Shown here in pieces: positions 60,894 to 64,000 of a stretch of 64,000 nt of DNA. The stretch lies in assembly GCA_963565915.1 (NCBI GenBank), contig OY751494.1, positions 1,054,001 to 1,118,000 on the forward strand, in the 5' to 3' direction. The notes under the pieces are model-generated. The model did not search any database and was not told the DNA's origin. It worked only from the letters and a program-made list of their open reading frames with translations. The first letter of the stretch is position 1, and each line of letters opens with the position of its first letter. A program made the translations under genes and the position numbers. The stretch is from Entoloma clypeatum. Its lineage: Eukaryota > Basidiomycota > Agaricomycetes > Agaricales > Entolomataceae.

Positions 60894-62312
60894 CTAGAAA
60901 TGGGGGAGGTAATTGGTCCAAGAAACAGTTTGAAATGTCCGTAGAGGGGGGTCTCTCAACAAGACGAGCATCTGGACTATTAGAATGATTCGTGCGACAA
61001 CATAAATGGTACCAATGACAATGGGCAACAAAAGAGCGGATGTGTTTTTTGCGGGTACCGACTTCTTGGGAGCTTTCACGAATTTCACGATGTAACCGTG
61101 TCGATAAAAAGACCAGAAGGACAGGAAAGCGTAAAATGGTATGCACGTTATTGAAAGGGCCGACGCCCGCCACAGATTTTTCTCCGCCGTAGAAGGAAAG
61201 GCAGAATTCCATGCCGCCATGTGCACCGCTCCGAACACCATTGCAAGCGTGGCTGCAATCGCAGCTGCGGCGTAAGTGTCATCTCTCGACAACGTACCAG
61301 AATAGCCGACGTTGTCGGTGGGGAATAAGTCGGAGTTATGCTCGCCAGTCAGCATGACAAGACGGCCGAATAGGTGGAGTGAGGCAGTGAGTGGAGGCTG
61401 CTGATTCTGCCGGCCGTTGGAGATTTTTTCGGGGTCGCGACAGGGAGGCAATTCGGGGGATTGCTGCGGTCCACATACGGATGGTGGCACGATCTCTAAG
61501 TTTTGTGCGATGTTCTTCGGATCCGGAGGAGGGGGGCAGAGAAGTATTTCGCTTTCGTCACATATCGGCGATGCTGGTAGAAGGAGGTGTTGCGGTTCAT
61601 CGGCATAGACCCTAATCGGATACATCACGTTCTGGGGTTTCTTCCACCAGAAGTAGTAAATGGCGATATTTAGAATAGCGTACGCCAGCGTGACGAGCTC
61701 GATTTCTGTCACAGGCAGTCGCTGATTTAGCCGTGCAAAAAATTGCACCATGAACCACAGCGTTTGGAGAACGATGAGGCCCTTGGAGACAATATCGCCT
61801 TTGCTCCTGTCCTGTATCTCACCCTCTGTAAGCGTGATCTTCTTCCTCTGGATAAGACTTTCGAGAGGATCACGGTAGGGCAAGAGAACCACATCCAATT
61901 CATCGGGTTGGTCGCTACTCGTCTTGTAAAGGAATCCTCCCATTATCGCAAAATGACCATGGGTCTGAGTCCAGCCGAACTCTACGGAAACAATTGAGGT
62001 GAGAGCGAGGCGCGACAAAAGGAACGGCGTACCTTCATACTGTTTTCCCACCTCGGAGGATGCGATCCATTGTCTTGCGGCCCACAAAACGATGAGCTCT
62101 GGCGAAAACAAGGCGGCAAGTAAAAGTTGCCCACGGTACTTCACCCTCTCCGTCAGACTGGCATGGGGCTGTATATTGGGATGAAGGGAAGTCCAAGTGC
62201 AAGCAAAGATGGTCAACACGCAGCTCCAAACGATGTTGTGTGTGCTACGGAGTGGGTAGGGTGCGATTGGGGGGGGAGATGGCGCTTCTCTAATGTAATT
62301 GATCACGGGCAT
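60894..62312 (-). CDS. uncharacterised multi-pass membrane protein (472 aa), agaric family
   Basis: A single intact exon from ATG at 62312. Hydrophobic helices lie at about residues 25-44, 62-80, 178-195 and 205-223, with three more in the C-terminal third (AAIAATLAMVFGAVHMAAW, ITCIPFYAFLSFWSFY, LLPIVIGTIYVVARIILIVQ). Conserved features I associate with a large unnamed Agaricomycete family are an N-terminal HNIVWSCVLTIFACTW, FGWTQTHGHF (112-121), EGEIQDRSKGD (163-173) and a WW(N/K)KP motif after helix four. A Pro/Gln-rich loop of about 120 residues separates the two halves. A TATAAAAG-like box is about 60 bases upstream (about 62375). Role unknown. It is the only evident host-type gene here, with no stop codon. 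Confidence 0.8.
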   Translation of the reverse strand: MPVINYIREAPSPPPIAPYPLRSTHNIVWSCVLTIFACTWTSLHPNIQPHASLTERVKYRGQLLLAALFSPELIVLWAARQWIASSEVGKQYEGTPFLLSRLALTSIVSVEFGWTQTHGHFAIMGGFLYKTSSDQPDELDVVLLPYRDPLESLIQRKKITLTEGEIQDRSKGDIVSKGLIVLQTLWFMVQFFARLNQRLPVTEIELVTLAYAILNIAIYYFWWKKPQNVMYPIRVYADEPQHLLLPASPICDESEILLCPPPPDPKNIAQNLEIVPPSVCGPQQSPELPPCRDPEKISNGRQNQQPPLTASLHLFGRLVMLTGEHNSDLFPTDNVGYSGTLSRDDTYAAAAIAATLAMVFGAVHMAAWNSAFPSTAEKNLWRASALSITCIPFYAFLSFWSFYRHGYIVKFVKAPKKSVPAKNTSALLLPIVIGTIYVVARIILIVQMLVLLRDPPLRTFQTVSWTNYLPHF

Positions 62313-64000
62313 TAGGGCGAAAACAATGGTGATAAGTTGAGGTGATACTCAGGCGAATGCACACCATCTTTTATAATAGACACTGTACAGCTTGGGATGG
62401 CGAAAAAAACAGCAGGAGTGAGGCAGTGCGGCGCGCCTGTTCCTGGACCATGGTTTGGGTAAACATTTAGATTAAGGGAGCTGCAACTATCCAGCAAAGG
62501 CCGACGAGTCCTGAGGCCTGAGGTTAAACTGGTGCTGAAGTTTGCAATTGAAATTCAACAAGGACCTCTGTCTCCCAAGTTCGGCGTTCGCCGTTCTGAC
62601 CTTCATGTGACACATCTCAACTGGACGATCATCCAAAGGCCGTTCTTCTTCCCCACATTCCGCAAGACACTCTAATCAGTGGCGAACGATTGATTCTGCC
62701 CTTTCGACGTGCAAAGAACTGAGATTGGATCCAAGTTGTCCCGACCAAAATCGCTGTCAAAAATGCTTCTTTCTTCACCAGCTCACTCCCAGTCACGAAA
62801 ACGCGCTTTTGCCCCTCATAGTACTCTTCATAACAGCATCGACGCAATGAATGCACGCAATTGGACTTCAAGTTCAATTCTCGTCATTCGCCTTCCAGAG
62901 TCTCATCGCACTATACCAAGACGCAGTCATTCACTGTCCAACCGGACATATTGAACAAGTGGATCGCCAACTTCGCCAATTAACCTAGACCTAGACTCTC
63001 GTCCGAGTCTTATAGTTGCGTGACTGTTTCGGCGAAAGTGGTGTCGGAAGCTGTTGTGTTGAACCTACGACGATGACCACAAGGTATGTTCTTCATGAAC
63101 CCTTGCCCATCTCTTTCATTCGCTCATATCTTTCTGGGAATGCAGTTTTTGGTGTTCCCACTTGCTTAAGCAATCCCTTGCCAAGAAAACTCCAGGACTG
63201 CTGCGACGTATATCGCCTCAGCTGAGCGCTCGTGATGGAATCCTGGATGCGGCTCTTGTCATGATGTCTGCCTTCTCCTCTCAGTACCCACAGGACTAGA
63301 GTACTCTGGGAAGGAAACCCCACATCACTTTTGTCCCCGCTACACTTGGTTGGGTCACTCAATCATCAAATATGACAACACCCTCAGTCTATGGTATCTC
63401 TTCACGCCTTATCACTTTACTCGATGAATGCTCCTTTGGGGATCCATACCGATGGCATCGCAGAATTTGGTGCTTGACAATACATAACGGCCATGAATCT
63501 CATATACATTCCGCATATTTCAGATGTTTTCCATCATCTGGCCCTGGGATTGAACCAAAGGATAAGCCTGGGCCTGATGATTACTTATCAACATTACCTC
63601 GGCACCACCGCTGCAGGGCTCTGCTGATTCGGGAGTTTAAAGCGTCCCATTCTTAGTGAACCTTGGTCACACGATGCCCGGGGCTTCGTCATTTAAGCGA
63701 CAGATGCTCTCATGGAGGGATGCTCTCTCCGATGGCCCACCATCGAATTGGATTGAATCCAGCAATAAAAGGGGTCAGTGTGTACCGTCGCGCATTCTCA
63801 TTGTAATGTCAGGTCTGTTGGCTATCGGAGTCGTGCTTTGGTACACGTAACACGATGGAATCGAAGAAGACTCAACTAAGAGAGCCTCGGGCTTACCACT
63901 TGAGGAGATCCTGGAACGACTGAACGAAGCACGACCTGCACTGTCCATCGATTACATATCTGCGATGACATGACGACCTATATAGGGCAACTTGGTTATC
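62313..64000. other. unresolved region, no gene that I can support
   Basis: The first 80 bases probably hold the promoter of the membrane-protein gene. Beyond that there are only short open frames: 62709-62954, 63372-63656 and 63656-63850 on the plus strand and 62629-62877 on the minus strand. None shows a recognisable domain or a convincing intron pattern. CpG content and lack of repeats suggest host sequence, perhaps parts of a gene extending past the window. Confidence 0.35.

Noticed and set aside
63016..63850. Three short plus-strand frames as exons of a gene
   Set aside because: No consistent GT/AG joins or recognisable domain could be found; left as unresolved.

Overview
This is eukaryotic nuclear DNA from a filamentous basidiomycete, most likely an Agaricomycete. 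The pointers are chromodomain Ty3/gypsy elements, a two-gene PIF/Harbinger element, 48-68 bp introns with fungal splice sites, and a single-exon membrane protein of an agaric-type family. Nearly all of the window is nested transposable elements. The only convincing host-type gene is a multi-pass membrane protein at 60.9-62.3 kb.

Layout: 1-4629 is the 3' part of gypsy family A (+). 4630-10127 is the 3' part of gypsy family C (+), with an antisense spliced gene before its LTR. 10128-11621 is the 3' half of a DDE transposase pseudogene containing a tRNA-derived SINE. 11622-15647 is gypsy family B (+). 15648-24098 holds half a SINE, a hAT-like MITE, minisatellites, a solo LTR split by an intact Tc1/mariner element, a second solo LTR and a copia relic. 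24099-24500 is a solo A-type LTR and 24501-29910 is B (-). 29911-30320 is the other SINE half and a minisatellite. 31.1-33.3 kb is a dense array of short hairpins interrupted by a solo copia LTR. 34069-40216 is a complete, apparently intact gypsy element (E) inserted in a minisatellite. 41316-59488 is a Harbinger element whose two ends enclose A (-), the 5' part of C (-), the 5' part of the DDE gene (-) and a nearly complete copia element F (+). A minisatellite, a MITE, the membrane-protein gene and unresolved DNA finish the window.

Matching target-site duplications show that halves of single insertions now lie 14-44 kb apart in inverted orientation: A (AACGT at 4630 and 48973), C (AATCG at 10128, AATCA at 50515) and B (GAACC at 15648 and 29911). 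This fits inversions by recombination between inverted A copies and between inverted B copies. Long tracts of those copies are practically identical while their ends diverge.

Decay has one dominant signature. In-frame stops are almost always TGA where a paralogue or family alignment has or implies Arg CGA, and the two LTRs of C differ almost only at CpG sites. That points to deamination of methylated CpG. All four gypsy families have a Tf1/sushi-like self-priming layout: a 10-12 nt primer site 2 nt after the 5' LTR, complementary to LTR sequence 32-34 nt downstream of a TATA box.
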